Source of the DNA: Limnohabitans sp. 103DPR2
Lineage (GTDB): Bacteria; Pseudomonadota; Gammaproteobacteria; Burkholderiales; Burkholderiaceae_C
DNA: 64,000 nucleotides
Reading direction: 5' to 3'
Assembly: GCF_001412575.1 (NCBI RefSeq)
Contig: NZ_CP011834.1
Location: 930,001-994,000 of the forward strand
Part shown: one piece after another, positions 63,680-64,000 of the stretch
Layout: the number at the start of each line of letters is the position of its first letter
Position numbering within the stretch: the first letter of the stretch is position 1
Notes under the pieces: model-generated
Seen by the model: the letters and a program-made list of their open reading frames with translations, nothing else
Databases searched by the model: none
Told to the model about the DNA's origin: nothing
Position numbers and translations under genes: made by a program

Positions 63680-64000
63680 GTGACGACGGACAACACGGCA
63701 TGACACTCATTGCATTTGTGGGCAGTGTGTTCTCGCCTTATTACACGTGGGCCAGGCGCGCAGGGCAGGCCGATCCCGAAAATTATTGTGCTTTGAATGT
63801 GGCCATTTACAGCAAAGGTGCAAGCCGCTGGGCCATGACGGAGCGCGGCAAACAAAGCTGCTCACGTGACGCCAAAGAATTTGTCATTGGCCCTAGTTCT
63901 GTGACGTGGGATGGTGATTCATTGCGCATTCAGATCGATGAAGTTTCAACGCCTTGGCTGCAAAGCATTCAGGGCGAAATTCGCGTATGGCCAGAACAAT
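63478..64000 (+). CDS. crtC: hydroxyneurosporene synthase (carotenoid 1,2-hydratase), 5' part
   Basis: Cut by the window end. SDDGQHGMTLIAFVGSVFSPYY and DPENYCALNVAIYS are CrtC signatures. The simple start is ATG 63676, overlapping the crtD stop (ATGA), but homology clearly extends upstream in frame: RFDQSVPANGYLWWYIDAM includes the conserved WWYxDA of the family. The only upstream conventional start is ATG 63478, which would overlap crtD by about 200 bases. I give that start as the minimal one including WWY, with doubt. It hydrates neurosporene or lycopene ends. Confidence 0.85.
   Translation, partial: MDQSVLSSWIENAPPRPVSGRGQCASGTRRAHGSDVRSIGGRGPDGQPRFDQSVPANGYLWWYIDAMSDDGQHGMTLIAFVGSVFSPYYTWARRAGQADPENYCALNVAIYSKGASRWAMTERGKQSCSRDAKEFVIGPSSVTWDGDSLRIQIDEVSTPWLQSIQGEIRVWPEQ

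Overview
The window reads as a betaproteobacterial chromosome of the order Burkholderiales, most like a Comamonadaceae aerobic anoxygenic phototroph such as Limnohabitans or Rhodoferax. The reasons are many orphan Bug-type (TctC) solute receptors, a purple-bacterial photosynthesis gene cluster with a type-2 reaction centre and tetraheme PufC, aerobic HemF, and a DUF3422 gene beside the cluster. The genus is an inference.

Layout: 1-3800 is a catabolic operon (end of a DUF993 gene, Bug receptor, short-chain dehydrogenase, 3-hydroxyisobutyrate-dehydrogenase-like enzyme, TIM-barrel isomerase). It is followed by the 5' half of a tRNA gene with CAU anticodon (probably tRNA-Ile2) that is cut in the anticodon loop. 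From 3855 to 21580 lies an AT-rich integrative element of about 17.7 kb (E1). It carries its own complete CAU tRNA gene (4015-4301), interrupted after the anticodon by a 210-nt group I intron that I recognise as a relative of the Azoarcus tRNA-Ile intron. It also has a 466-aa tyrosine integrase, a second compact tyrosine recombinase, many small genes of unknown function, an orphan DNA methyltransferase with a partner gene, and a type III restriction-modification operon. The severed 3' half of the host tRNA sits at 21572-21616.

A second copy of that tRNA 3' half is at 28265-28309, preceded by sequence matching the right end of E1. The 6.6 kb between the two copies (LysR regulator, dehydrogenase, TRAP transporter, split transketolase) therefore looks like an older island at the same tRNA. 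From 28.4 to 46 kb come a MASE1-type sensor kinase with a FixJ-like regulator, ArsC, several small enzymes, and a catabolic region with Bug receptors (two of them broken), three FAD monooxygenases, an amidohydrolase and a ThDP enzyme, suggesting uptake and breakdown of aromatic or carboxylic acids.

From 46 kb to the end is the tetrapyrrole and photosynthesis block: hemC, hemB, hemF and DUF3422 on the minus strand, then crtE-crtF, bchC-bchX-bchY-bchZ, pufB-(unknown gene)-pufA-pufL-pufM-pufC and crtA-crtD-crtC on the plus strand. TGT-N12-ACA sites of the PpsR/CrtJ type lie before crtE and before bchC. These genes supply precursors, bacteriochlorophyll a, spheroidene-series carotenoids and the RC-LH1 apoproteins.

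The most unusual feature is E1: it destroys a presumably essential tRNA gene by integrating in its anticodon loop, supplies a replacement, and the intron in the replacement splits exactly the sequence the integrase uses as its target.
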